Assembly: GCF_001512295.1 (NCBI RefSeq)
Contig: NZ_LNUP01000018.1
Location: forward strand, 45,968-109,967
Source: Pseudomonas sp. EpS/L25
Lineage (GTDB): Bacteria > Pseudomonadota > Gammaproteobacteria > Pseudomonadales > Pseudomonadaceae
Length of the DNA stretch: 64,000 nucleotides
Reading direction: 5' to 3'
The notes under the pieces are model-generated. The model was not told the DNA's origin. It saw only the letters and a list, made by a program, of their open reading frames with translations, and ran no database searches. Position numbers and translations under genes: made by a program. Shown piece by piece: positions 36,237 to 44,206 of the stretch. The first letter of the stretch is position 1. Every line of letters begins with the position of its first letter.

Positions 36237-36683
36237 ATGAGAAGACCTTTGTTCGCTTCGCTGTTGCTCCCGCTGTGGATGTTGGCAACCCCCCTGTTCG
36301 CTGCCGAAGACGGCCATGTGGCGTTGATCAAGAGCGTGTCCGGTAGCGTCAGGATAGTGCGTCAGGCGACGACCCTCGACGCCCACGCCGGCGACACCCT
36401 GCAGGTCTCGGATCGCCTGCAGGCCGGGCCCGAGGCTACCGCCGCCATCGTTTTCATCGATGGCACCTTGCTCACCCTGGGCAGCGGCGCCGATATCCAG
36501 CTGCGGGATTACGTCTTCGAGCCGCGCAGCAGCCACTATGGCTTTTCGCTCTATCTGCACAAGGGGGCGGCGATCTACTCCTCCGGCAAGATCGGCAAGG
36601 TTGCCCCGGAATCGGTGAAGATCGAGACACCCACCGCCACCATCGGCGTGCGCGGCACCCGTTTCCTGGTCCAGGCACAATGA
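36237..36683 (+). CDS. FecR-domain periplasmic protein
   Basis: This 148-residue protein has a signal peptide (about 1-22, ATPLFA before AEDGH) and one FecR domain. The latter has GSVRIVRQATTLDAHAGDTL, then a LTLGSGADIQLRDYVFEP strand pair and the closing ATIGVRGTRFLVQ. It is not fused to a sigma-regulator helix, so it is a stand-alone exported FecR module. Such modules occur beside CHASE2 sensors. It overlaps the OmpA-type lipoprotein gene by four bases (ATGA), and a CHASE2/HD-GYP gene follows. It may be a ligand-binding or scaffold subunit of that sensor, which is inference. The 270-base leader has an AT-rich tract near 36088-36118. Confidence 0.88.
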   Translation: MRRPLFASLLLPLWMLATPLFAAEDGHVALIKSVSGSVRIVRQATTLDAHAGDTLQVSDRLQAGPEATAAIVFIDGTLLTLGSGADIQLRDYVFEPRSSHYGFSLYLHKGAAIYSSGKIGKVAPESVKIETPTATIGVRGTRFLVQAQ

Positions 36684-37306
36684 AGGCTTCCTTATCCGGG
36701 CCGTCATCCCGTGGTCGCCTGGCCGGCGTCCTGCTGCTGGCCCTGCTGACGGTGGGCTGCGCCAGTCAGCCCCAGACCCGCGTGGTTCTGCTGCCTGACG
36801 CCGACGGCCACGTCGGTGCGGTCTCGATCGCCAATGCTGCCGGGCAGCAGGCGCTGGACCAGGGGTTCGCCGAGGTCACCGTCAACGGGCCGGGAACGGC
36901 GCCGGCGCCATCCCGTGCAGTGGAACGGGCGACCTTCGAGCAGCAGCACCGCATGGTCCTCGCCGCCGAGCCCTCGCCACCCCGGACGTTCGTCCTCAAT
37001 TTCCTGTCCGACAGCATGGAGCTCACCGCGCAATCCAAGGCACTGCTGCCCGAGGTGTTGGAGACGGCGCGCCAGCGGATGCCCACCGAGATTTCGGTGT
37101 TCGGTCATGCCGATGCGTCCGGCACCGCCGCCTACAACCTCGACCTGTCCGCCCAGCGTGCGCGCAAGGTCGCCGGTTTGCTCCAGCGCCTCGACCCCAG
37201 GTTGCCCATCAACGTCGAATTCTTTGGCGACAAGGTTCCGCTGGTGCCCTCTCGCCCTGGTAAGTCCGAACCGCGCAATCGACGGGTCGAGATCCTGATC
37301 CTCTAG
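36680..37306 (+). CDS. OmpA-family lipoprotein
   Basis: This 208-residue protein has a lipobox ending at Cys27 (LTVGC). A low-complexity linker and a C-terminal OmpA/MotB peptidoglycan-binding domain follow (about 100-208: FVLNFLSDSMELTAQSKALL, ISVFGHADASGTAAYNLDLS, then NRRVEIL). It should anchor to the outer membrane and bind peptidoglycan. Its start overlaps the FecR stop, and the CHASE2/HD-GYP gene begins 11 bases after its stop. The three therefore form a single translation-coupled unit spanning outer membrane, cell wall and inner membrane. Confidence 0.9.
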   Translation: MKASLSGPSSRGRLAGVLLLALLTVGCASQPQTRVVLLPDADGHVGAVSIANAAGQQALDQGFAEVTVNGPGTAPAPSRAVERATFEQQHRMVLAAEPSPPRTFVLNFLSDSMELTAQSKALLPEVLETARQRMPTEISVFGHADASGTAAYNLDLSAQRARKVAGLLQRLDPRLPINVEFFGDKVPLVPSRPGKSEPRNRRVEILIL

Positions 37307-37316
37307 AGGCCGATGC

Positions 37317-39311
37317 ATGAATTCCGTCGCCTCCGTGCTGCGTCGCCGGGCACCCTGGATGTTCGCCCTCAGTCTCGGGCTGTCTCTGGTCTTCGGCGTG
37401 GGCGCCTTGCTCGACGTCGCTCCGCTGCAGCATCTCAATCGTCTCTCCTACGACCAGCTCAGCCGGTTCTTCACGCTGGACCGGGACGCTACCCGGGTCC
37501 AGGTGGTCAGCATCGATGAGGCCAGCCTCGCGGCCCTCGGCCAATGGCCCTGGCCGCGCTATCGGGTAGCCGAACTGTTGAGCCGGGTCGCCGAAGCCCA
37601 GCCGGCGGCGATTGCCGTCGACATCCTCTTCAGCGAGCCCGACCGGACCTCGCTCAAGGCGTTGCAGCAGACCTTCCAGGACGATTTCGGCGTGCAGCTG
37701 AGCTTTTCCGGCGTGCCTGCGGACCTGCAGGACAACGACGGCTACCTCGGGCACGTCATGGACCAGGTAGGGGCGGTTGGCGCGCGCTTTTTCGCCCTGG
37801 ACAAAAGCTTCTCCGTCACCGGCGGTCTGCGTACCGGCGTCGGCTTCGAGGGGGCGCTCGATGCCCTCCACCTGCCCGAGGCCAGTGGCGTGCTGGACAG
37901 CATCCCCGCCATCGCCAGCCAGACGCGATTCAGCGGCTTCATCAACAGCCAACGCGACAGCGACGGCGTCGTGCGCCGGGTTCCCCTGCTCATGAGCCAT
38001 CAGGGCATCGTCCATCCGAGCCTGGCGCTGGCGGCCACCATGCGGGCGCTCGGCTTGACCCACGGCGTGATCGAGTCCGGCTTCGTCGGACCGAGCCTGC
38101 TGCTCGGCCATCTGCGCCTGCCCATCGACGATCAGGGCCAGGCCTTGCTGCGGTTGAATGCCGATGCCGAGCGCTATCCGCGCTCTTCCGCGCTGGATGT
38201 GCTCAGCGGTGCCCTGCCGGACGGCGCGCTCCGTGGGAAGATCGTGCTGGTGGGCGTCTCGGCGGCGGGCTTCAACGATTTTCATACCACTGCACTTGGG
38301 CAGGTCTTTTCCGGCGCCCGCTTGCAGGCGGCCCTGGCCCAGGATCTGCTGGACGCCAGCCTGGTGCGGGTCCCGCGGTTCGCCGGTCCGTTGCAGCTGG
38401 CGCTCTGCCTGCTCTGCGGCCTGCTGCTGTCGTTCGGCTTCTTCGTCAATCGCAGCCAGGGCCGCTTCGCGCTGCTGGCCACCACCCTGATCGTCGCGCC
38501 CCTGCTGGTCGGCACCTGGCTCTTCGGCGCGTATGGCATCTTCATGCCCCTGGCCGGCCCGTTGCTGCTGGTGGTGGTGCTCTCCGGGCTGGCCATGGTG
38601 ACGCGGATCGTGGTTGCCCAGCGCCACGAACAACGCTGGCGCAAGCGCCTGGAGCGCTCGCGCCAGGTCACCATCGAGTCCATGGCCGCGGTGGCCGAGA
38701 CCCGCGATCCCGAAACCGGCGCCCACATCAAGCGCACCCAATACTATGTGCGCGCCATCGCCGAGGAGTTGCGCCGCACGGGTCAGGATCCGGACCTCCT
38801 GACACCGGAATACATCCAGCTGCTGTTCCTCTCCGCGCCCTTGCACGACATCGGCAAGGTCGGGGTACCCGATGCCATCCTGCTGAAGCCTGGTCGACTC
38901 ACCGCGGAAGAAATGGCGGTGATGCAGAAGCACGCCGAGTTCGGTCGACAGATCATCCTGAATACCGCCAGCCACCTGGAGGACGACAACTTTCTCGCCC
39001 TCGCCGCCGACATCGCCGGTACCCATCATGAAAAGTGGGATGGCACGGGTTATCCCAACGGGCTGGCCGGCACCGACATCCCCCTGTCCGGGCGCATCAT
39101 GGCGGTGGCTGACATCTACGACGCCCTGATCAGCCGGCGTTGCTACAAGGAGCCCTTCAGCCACGAGCACTCCCTGGAACTCATGCGTGGGCTAAGGGGC
39201 AGTACCTTCGAGCCGCGGATACTGGATGCCTTCCTGGCCATCGAGCCGCAGATCCTGGCCATCGCCAAGCGTTTCCGCGACGAAAGCAGCGGCACCCGCC
39301 GCCTGCTCTGA
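37317..39311 (+). CDS. CHASE2-domain HD-GYP phosphodiesterase
   Basis: This 664-residue inner-membrane protein has an N-terminal helix (about 13-34) and a periplasmic CHASE2 sensor (about 45-350: VQVVSIDEASLAALGQWPWP and AAIAVDILFSEPDR; closing GKIVLVGVSAAGFNDFH). Three more helices (355-435) lead to a cytoplasmic HD-GYP domain. The domain is complete: His470, His510-Asp511 in LHDIGKVG, His539, His570-His571 and DGTGYP (575-580), Asp599. It should hydrolyse cyclic di-GMP in response to an envelope signal. CHASE2 is more often joined to adenylate cyclase, GGDEF or kinase outputs. The ATG at 37317 is the first in frame; GAGG lies about ten bases upstream. Confidence 0.93.
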   Translation: MNSVASVLRRRAPWMFALSLGLSLVFGVGALLDVAPLQHLNRLSYDQLSRFFTLDRDATRVQVVSIDEASLAALGQWPWPRYRVAELLSRVAEAQPAAIAVDILFSEPDRTSLKALQQTFQDDFGVQLSFSGVPADLQDNDGYLGHVMDQVGAVGARFFALDKSFSVTGGLRTGVGFEGALDALHLPEASGVLDSIPAIASQTRFSGFINSQRDSDGVVRRVPLLMSHQGIVHPSLALAATMRALGLTHGVIESGFVGPSLLLGHLRLPIDDQGQALLRLNADAERYPRSSALDVLSGALPDGALRGKIVLVGVSAAGFNDFHTTALGQVFSGARLQAALAQDLLDASLVRVPRFAGPLQLALCLLCGLLLSFGFFVNRSQGRFALLATTLIVAPLLVGTWLFGAYGIFMPLAGPLLLVVVLSGLAMVTRIVVAQRHEQRWRKRLERSRQVTIESMAAVAETRDPETGAHIKRTQYYVRAIAEELRRTGQDPDLLTPEYIQLLFLSAPLHDIGKVGVPDAILLKPGRLTAEEMAVMQKHAEFGRQIILNTASHLEDDNFLALAADIAGTHHEKWDGTGYPNGLAGTDIPLSGRIMAVADIYDALISRRCYKEPFSHEHSLELMRGLRGSTFEPRILDAFLAIEPQILAIAKRFRDESSGTRRLL

Positions 39312-39529
39312 GCCAGTCCTGCAGGCGGCGATCTCCCGACAGTCCTTCGGCAGTGGACCCAGGGGAGCATGTCGGCAATGTTCGCCCCAACGCCAGGTGA
39401 CCGGCACGTGAAGGTACCCAGGCGCCTACAGGCAGCACCGCCAAAAATGGACCAAGATGGCCATGTAAAGCATTCGCACGACGAATCGGGGATGGTCTCC
39501 ATGGCTAGGAAAGATCCCTGTGTGACAGA

Positions 39530-41113
39530 TCAGGCTTTCAACTCAGGCACCAACTCCATGCAGCTGGCCTTGACGCTGGGATAGGCCAGGCATTTCTTGC
39601 CCAGTCGCTGCTGGGCGGGCTGGTCCTTGAGTTGCCGTGCAACATTGATCTTTTGCAGGATGAACATTTCTTCGGAACCGAAGTTTCGCTCGCCTTGATC
39701 GATCAACGCCTGCGCGCCCTGAGGATCGCCGCTGTTCAGGCGTACGGAAATCGCCAGCTCGTACAGCTCCGGACTTGCGAGATGCCAGTCCTCGATGGCC
39801 TGCAGGGTCGCCGCCGCCTGCCGCCGATTGCCCTGCGCCAGCTGAAGATTGAAGGCTGCACGACGGATGCCGGGTTGGTTGGCCACTGGCGATGACAGGG
39901 CTCGCTCGACCAATGCTTGGGCACCTCGCATATCCTTGCGCTCCAGCGCCACATTGGCCCCATAGGCATCTCGGTAGGCATCGAGCGCGGCCTGTACCTG
40001 AGGATCGTCGCGCAGGCGCGCCCAGCGCGAGCGTTCCACCTGGGCGCGCCGCTCTGCCCGATACTCCCGCTGCAGGTACTGACGCAGATCCTTGTCACGT
40101 TGCGCGGGTGACATGTGCGATCGCTGCAGGTAGTCACTGGCAGTGGTAATGCCTACCAGCACGCCCTGATTGAGAAAGGTCTGAGCTTCCTTGAGCACCC
40201 CGTCCACATCCAGCTTGTTGGCTGCCGAGCTCAGGCCCAGCTGGCGCTGCTGGAGAAAGGTAGTCATCAGCGGCGTCTGCTTGCCCTGGTAATCGTCCAG
40301 GCGTTGCAGGCTATGGCTGGCTGCCCGCGGGGCATAACCGGCGCGGATCAGCAGGTCGGCACCGAGCAGGTCGGCCTGGTCTTCCTGAACACGGCCCCAG
40401 GCAGTGTTCCAGACGTTGTCGGAAAAGCTGTTGATCAGGGCACTGTAGAGGAGGGTCCGGTTGATCGTCTTGCCCGTTTCCGCAGGATTCTTCTGGTTGA
40501 AACGGACTTGGTCGCCCAGTCGGTCCATGCGGGTATCGGCCACCGTTGCGCCCATGATCGCCAACGTCGCCAACTGAGTGACTGTTTCCTTCTGCTGGAT
40601 GAACGCCTTGCGTCGGTCATGGTGACGCAGCAGAACATGGCTCATCTCGTGAGCCAGCATGGCAGCTATCTCGTCTTCGCTGGCAACGTTTTCCAGCATG
40701 CCCAAGGGTACGAACAGATTGCCGTAGGGATCGGCCGAAGGGCCAAAGGCATAGCTGTCGACCAGCCCGACCTTGAGTGGCGGCAAGTCTCCCGGCCAGC
40801 CACGGCCGAGCCTTTGTACGATGCCGTCCAGGTAATCCTGCAGCGGGGGAATGGCGACGAGGTTCTGCTGCCGTACCTCGTTGGCCGGAAGACTTCTGCC
40901 ATCGTAGCTCAGGCGCAGATTCTCGACGTGCTGGACATCGAGCTGGCGATGGGCGCGAACCTCGGGTTGATCCAGGTAGCGACCCTCGAAGCTGGCATAC
41001 GTATGTTTTCCCGACAGATTGGCCAGGGCATCGGGCGCGCCTGTGATCGTGCCACAGCCGCTCAGAACGATGCATCCCAGCATGAGCGACAGGGCAGTGC
41101 GGGAGGGGTTCAT
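39530..41113 (-). CDS. M48-family metalloprotease lipoprotein with TPR-like C-terminus
   Basis: This 527-residue protein has a lipobox (VLSGC, Cys20) and an M48 peptidase domain with the zinc motif HEMSH (155-159). The third ligand is probably Glu244 in QEDQADLLGADLL. The C-terminal half is helical and repeat-like (RKDMRGAQALVERALSSP, LQLAQGNRRQAAATLQAIEDW, NSGDPQGAQALIDQGERN), as in the BepA type of outer-membrane quality-control proteases. The family suggests a periplasmic protease tethered to a membrane. AAGGAG lies five bases before the start. It is the last of three tightly packed genes (two-base gaps) behind a CHASE2 membrane protein, an association that has no obvious standard explanation. 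Confidence 0.9.
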   Translation of the reverse strand: MNPSRTALSLMLGCIVLSGCGTITGAPDALANLSGKHTYASFEGRYLDQPEVRAHRQLDVQHVENLRLSYDGRSLPANEVRQQNLVAIPPLQDYLDGIVQRLGRGWPGDLPPLKVGLVDSYAFGPSADPYGNLFVPLGMLENVASEDEIAAMLAHEMSHVLLRHHDRRKAFIQQKETVTQLATLAIMGATVADTRMDRLGDQVRFNQKNPAETGKTINRTLLYSALINSFSDNVWNTAWGRVQEDQADLLGADLLIRAGYAPRAASHSLQRLDDYQGKQTPLMTTFLQQRQLGLSSAANKLDVDGVLKEAQTFLNQGVLVGITTASDYLQRSHMSPAQRDKDLRQYLQREYRAERRAQVERSRWARLRDDPQVQAALDAYRDAYGANVALERKDMRGAQALVERALSSPVANQPGIRRAAFNLQLAQGNRRQAAATLQAIEDWHLASPELYELAISVRLNSGDPQGAQALIDQGERNFGSEEMFILQKINVARQLKDQPAQQRLGKKCLAYPSVKASCMELVPELKA

Positions 41114-41115
41114 CG

Positions 41116-41475
41116 CTACTCCTTATTGCAGCCAGCGCCGTAGCCCAGGGTGGCACCGCTGCTGCGGTCGGCCGTACCACTGGCCAACTTGGCGCAAGGC
41201 ATCCGTACTGCTTCGCCCTGGTTCAGGCGTACGTCCATCCGGTCCAGCCAGACTCGCCGACCATCCAGTTGCACCTCTACCAGATCCAGTTCATTGGTCG
41301 CCAAAACGGGCAGCGGCAGCGAGGGCAAACGATCCCGCGACAGGTTGCCCAGTGGTTTACCGTACTGGTCCAGCAGGCTCAAGGGATCGCTTTCGATGGC
41401 CACGACCGCGAGGGGAGCCGCCTGGAGTTCCAGGGATACAGCGAGCAGTGCGCTGGCTAGCCAGACTTTGAGCAT
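41116..41475 (-). CDS. Small exported protein between CHASE2 and M48 genes
   Basis: This 119-residue protein has a signal peptide (about 1-20, VSLELQA before APLAVV). Its mature part includes LDLVEVQLDGRRVWLDRMDVRLN, a strand pattern like small SH3-type domains, and two cysteines (94 and 116) that could form a disulphide. The ATG at 41475 has AAGGAG seven bases upstream; one two codons earlier would leave no spacing. It starts two bases after the CHASE2 stop and ends two bases before the protease start, so it belongs to the same unit. The family is not recognised. A bridge or regulator between the sensor and the protease is conjecture. Confidence 0.75.
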   Translation of the reverse strand: MLKVWLASALLAVSLELQAAPLAVVAIESDPLSLLDQYGKPLGNLSRDRLPSLPLPVLATNELDLVEVQLDGRRVWLDRMDVRLNQGEAVRMPCAKLASGTADRSSGATLGYGAGCNKE

Positions 41476-41477
41476 GA

Positions 41478-42788
41478 TCATTCTCCTTGCCGAGCATGAT
41501 CTCGGGTCTCCGCCCGAGCCTCGAGGTGGTGACGAAAAAGGGTAAGGCTGAGCAGGCCCAGACCCACCACGTTGAGCGGTGTTAGGCGCAATTGGTAGCA
41601 AAGGACCGTGACGATCAGCAGGAGGAGCGCTAGTCCCGTTCTCAGGTAAGTCCGTATGAACCAGCCTTGATCGCGCATCAGGGCGATAGCGAGGATGGCG
41701 GCCGCAAAGCACAGGCCGATGACGCTGATCAAATCCAATGAGGTATCGCCCAGGTTTGGCGGATCTCGGTAGTAACCAGTCTGTAAGGTAAGGAGATTGT
41801 CCAAGGCCATGGCGTGCTGATAGACCGCCGGGATCTGCCCGTGAACCGGGGAAAAGATGCGGTCCGCTGCGCCAGTGATGTCGGCACCCACCAGCACCAG
41901 ACGACCCTGCAACACGCTGCGTAGCAGTGCTCGCTCCTCGGGCAGGGTAGTTTCCAATTCCGCCGCATTGAGGGTGAGGGTGTAGGGGCAGGGTAGGGCG
42001 GCAGGGCTGGAAAAGCGCCAGAACAGCGCCGACAGCACCATTTGGAAGGTTTCCGCCAGGGCACTGGAGCGCAGTTGGCAATGCTGACTGTTGCTGAGCA
42101 GCGGTTGCTGGTCGGCCGTGTGCAGTCCCCATTGCACCGCGATGGGAGGCGCGTCCACTGGCAGCTCGCGCGTCTCGCAGCCCTGCTGTCGTTGGCAATG
42201 CTCCTGATAGAGCGCATAGGCAGGTGTGGACAGCGGCTGACCGTCACGGCCGGTTACGGTGAGCGGATAGCGTTCCCCCTGGCCATCCCACTGGACGACG
42301 GCAGGCTTCGTCACCGCTGCCAGCGCAGACAGGGTGTCCACCTGATCCGTTTGCGGAAGCGTCTGCCCAGTACTGGCGAGTAACACCGGAATGTCTTGTT
42401 GGGTATAACGAGCGAAGACATTGGCCAGCACCTGTGGTGTCTCGTTCGCCCGAGAGTGATCGTGGCTGTACAACAGGTCGACGAACACTGCCTGGGGCCG
42501 ATAATGCAGCAGGCGCGCCAGCACCTTAGCCTGCTCTTGGTAAGGCAGCGGCCAATGCAGGTCATGACGAAGCAGGAAGGCATCGTCCAGCAACAACAGG
42601 ACGATCTGTTGCTGTCCACGATCAGGATAGAAGACTGACAACAGGCGATTGAAGAATTGCTCGCTGGCCTTGTCCGTGGCGCTGGAGAGGCCCAGGGGAT
42701 CGCAGGCCAGGATCATCAGTCCCAGTACACCCAGCAGCAACCGACGACCTAGGCCGGCCGTAGGCCTCGGTGGCACTCCCTCGCACAT
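41478..42788 (-). CDS. CHASE2-domain membrane protein without cytoplasmic output
   Basis: This 436-residue protein has an N-terminal helix (17-33) and a CHASE2 domain (about 60-330). The domain aligns by motif with the HD-GYP protein's: IVLLLLDDAFLLRHDLHWPL, AVFVDLLYSHD, and QGRLVLVGADITGAADRIFSP. Three C-terminal helices (350-418) are followed by only ~18 charged residues. No kinase, cyclase, GGDEF or HD domain follows. Four cysteines in the sensor part (197, 204, 237, 267) could make disulphides. The next genes encode a small exported protein and an M48 lipoprotein, which may be the real output, acting in the periplasm. GGGAG lies nine bases before the start. Two 60-base samples here count 57% and 62% GC, against 70% in a sample from fdnG. 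Confidence 0.88.
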   Translation of the reverse strand: MCEGVPPRPTAGLGRRLLLGVLGLMILACDPLGLSSATDKASEQFFNRLLSVFYPDRGQQQIVLLLLDDAFLLRHDLHWPLPYQEQAKVLARLLHYRPQAVFVDLLYSHDHSRANETPQVLANVFARYTQQDIPVLLASTGQTLPQTDQVDTLSALAAVTKPAVVQWDGQGERYPLTVTGRDGQPLSTPAYALYQEHCQRQQGCETRELPVDAPPIAVQWGLHTADQQPLLSNSQHCQLRSSALAETFQMVLSALFWRFSSPAALPCPYTLTLNAAELETTLPEERALLRSVLQGRLVLVGADITGAADRIFSPVHGQIPAVYQHAMALDNLLTLQTGYYRDPPNLGDTSLDLISVIGLCFAAAILAIALMRDQGWFIRTYLRTGLALLLLIVTVLCYQLRLTPLNVVGLGLLSLTLFRHHLEARAETRDHARQGE

Positions 42789-43005
42789 CAAAAAGCACTC
42801 CCTGCTCCAAGCAAGGCCACTCTGCGGCAATAGGCCGTTTTTTGCAAACTCCGTCACATTTGCGCTGTCTGGGGACCGTTCGCCAGACCTCCTGGCTTTC
42901 CCTTGCCAGCCTGGCACCGCTTGGATTCCTCCGTCGTATTGGCTGCAATGGCTATGGAATAGGCAGCCTTTATCCACTGTGCGTTGTTACCCCGCGGTGG
43001 CACTG

Positions 43006-43141
43006 AGAGCCTGTTCGAAGTCTGCTGTGCGTCAGTCAACGACGTTGAAATGGTTCGGAATGCTCATTCAACTCCCGCAAAAACGGCTTCCTCAGCCATT
43101 TTCGCCTTGTTTGGTCGTAGCTCGTGGGACTTCTAGGCTCT
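43006..43141. repeat. Dispersed inverted-end repeat, copy B (reverse orientation)
   Basis: AGAGCCTGTTCGAAG at 43006-43020 matches the end of copy A with one change. The interior follows the reverse complement of copy A through GAATGCTCATT, CTTCCTCAG, CGCCTTGTTTGG and TAGCTCG. The far end is not the expected GAACAGGCTCT but runs into the IS5-type terminus at 43136, so the IS sequence replaced or invaded it. Confidence 0.75.
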
Positions 43142-43264
43142 GTACGAAAAATACTGGCGCAGACAGCGCAGCGTGCAAGCGAGCGTGACCATCGCCGCGA
43201 AACTTTTTGCCAGCTTGTCGTAGCGAGTGCCGATCCTGCGACTCTCCTTCAGCCAGCCGAACAT
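43133..43264 (-). mobile_element. IS5-family transposase C-terminal remnant
   Basis: The minus strand encodes 43 residues beginning MFGWLKESRRIGTRYDKLAK and ending RQYFSYRA before TAG, the characteristic tail of IS5-family transposases of the IS427-like type. The rest of the transposase is absent beyond 43264. The IS end reads GGCTCTGTACGAAAA from 43136. The stop codon TAG is made partly by the flanking CTAG, the preferred target of this group. Confidence 0.8.
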
Positions 43265-43372
43265 CGGTCAGCAGGGGGCGGGACCGGCTCCTACACGTGC
43301 TCGAAACACTGCGGCCCTACAGCCTGCCCCCTGCTGCTCTCACCTCCATCCTAACGGCAAGCCAAGACACAA

Positions 43373-43387
43373 GCGGCCCATGGCCGC
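43373..43387. repeat. REP-like palindrome
   Basis: GCGGCC, CAT, GGCCGC forms a 6-bp stem and is followed by GATA. It is the same unit as at 43558-43582 and resembles the GTAGGAGCGG-type extragenic palindromes of Pseudomonas. Confidence 0.6.
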
Positions 43388-43461
43388 GATAAAAGATCAG
43401 ATGAGATCCGTAGCGTAGAAAACGGTACGGCCTTTTCCTCTGGAGGCTTCCTGCAAGGCGG

Positions 43462-43494
43462 CCCTCACCCCAACCCTCTCCCGGAGGGAGAGGG
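43462..43494. repeat. CCCTC-type hairpin repeat, copy 1
   Basis: A CCCTCACCCCAACCCTCTCC-type tract leads into a perfect 9-bp stem (43474-43482 with 43486-43494) with a 3-base loop. The same element occurs in opposite orientation at 60694-60729. Such repeats are common extragenic elements in pseudomonads and xanthomonads. Confidence 0.7.
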
Positions 43495-43557
43495 GGCGCT
43501 TCGAGCAGATGTCGTCTTCGGTGGCTCAGGCGAAGACAGTTGCTCCTACGGTTCAGT

Positions 43558-43582
43558 GTAGGAGCGGCCCATGGCCGCGATA
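43558..43582. repeat. REP-like palindrome, second copy
   Basis: GTAGGAGCGGCCCATGGCCG continues with CGATA. Stem 43564-43569 pairs with 43573-43578. It lies directly downstream of the oxidoreductase stop codon. Confidence 0.65.
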
Positions 43583-43594
43583 GCACAGGTGCGC

Positions 43595-44206
43595 CTACTC
43601 GTTCCGCCCCAGCCGCTCCACCTCCTGCAACCAGCGCAACCGCTGTTCCTCGTCGGCCGCTCGTACCGGCGAGTACTCGTGCACCTGCAATACCTGTATG
43701 CCACAGGCTTCGAGACCTTCCTGGATACCCTGGCGGTGGGGCGCCTGGTTGCGCAGGCGTTGCCAGGGGGAGGGCGGGGTGTCGGAGGTGACCAGCAGCT
43801 CGGCACTGCGTCCGGCCAGCAGGGGCTCACCGCCCCAGGTCTGGTCGCGCTGGGCGAAGGCGAAGCCCGGTTGCAGCACCCGTTCGAGAAAGCCCGCCAG
43901 CAGCGCCGGCAGGCCGTTCCACCACACTGGATAGATGAACACCAGGTGCTCGGCCCAGTGGATCTGCCGCTGGGCCTCCAGCAGGTCCGGCTCCAGCGTC
44001 TGCGAGAGGTCATAGCCCTCGCGCAGCACCGGGTCGAACTGGGCCTCGGCCAGTTTCAGCTGGCGCACCACCTGGCCACTGGCCTGGGCGCCCTGGACAT
44101 AGGCATCGGCCAGCGACTGGCAGAAACTGGTGCGCTTGGGATTGCCCTGGATGACCAGCAGCCGCCGGCCATCTCCTTCCAGCGGCGTGGCGCCGCGGGC
44201 TTCAGC
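43595..44206 (-). CDS. NAD(P)H dehydrogenase (quinone)-like flavodoxin-fold protein
   Basis: This ~203-residue protein has the flavodoxin-fold NQO/MdaB pattern: RRLLVIQGNPKRTSFCQSLADAYVQGA for FMN/FAD phosphate binding, AEHLVFIYPVWWNGLPALLAGFLERVL, and FAQRDQTWGG. It probably performs two-electron reduction of quinones. No ATG exists near the N-terminus. A GTG at 44206 (or 44212) within the end of fumC gives a suitable length, so the gene overlaps fumC by a few bases and may be translationally coupled to it. The exact start is uncertain. Confidence 0.8.
   Translation of the reverse strand, partial: AEARGATPLEGDGRRLLVIQGNPKRTSFCQSLADAYVQGAQASGQVVRQLKLAEAQFDPVLREGYDLSQTLEPDLLEAQRQIHWAEHLVFIYPVWWNGLPALLAGFLERVLQPGFAFAQRDQTWGGEPLLAGRSAELLVTSDTPPSPWQRLRNQAPHRQGIQEGLEACGIQVLQVHEYSPVRAADEEQRLRWLQEVERLGRNE

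Larger units (their letters stand above)
42789..43594. other. 806-bp region of repeat and transposon debris
   Basis: No intact gene is present. It holds the promoter of the CHASE2 operon on the right of that gene, repeat copy B (43006-43141), an IS5-family transposase tail (43133-43264), two REP-like palindromes (43373-43387, 43558-43582) and one CCCTC-type hairpin repeat (43462-43494). The density of mobile debris marks this as an accessory junction. Confidence 0.7.
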
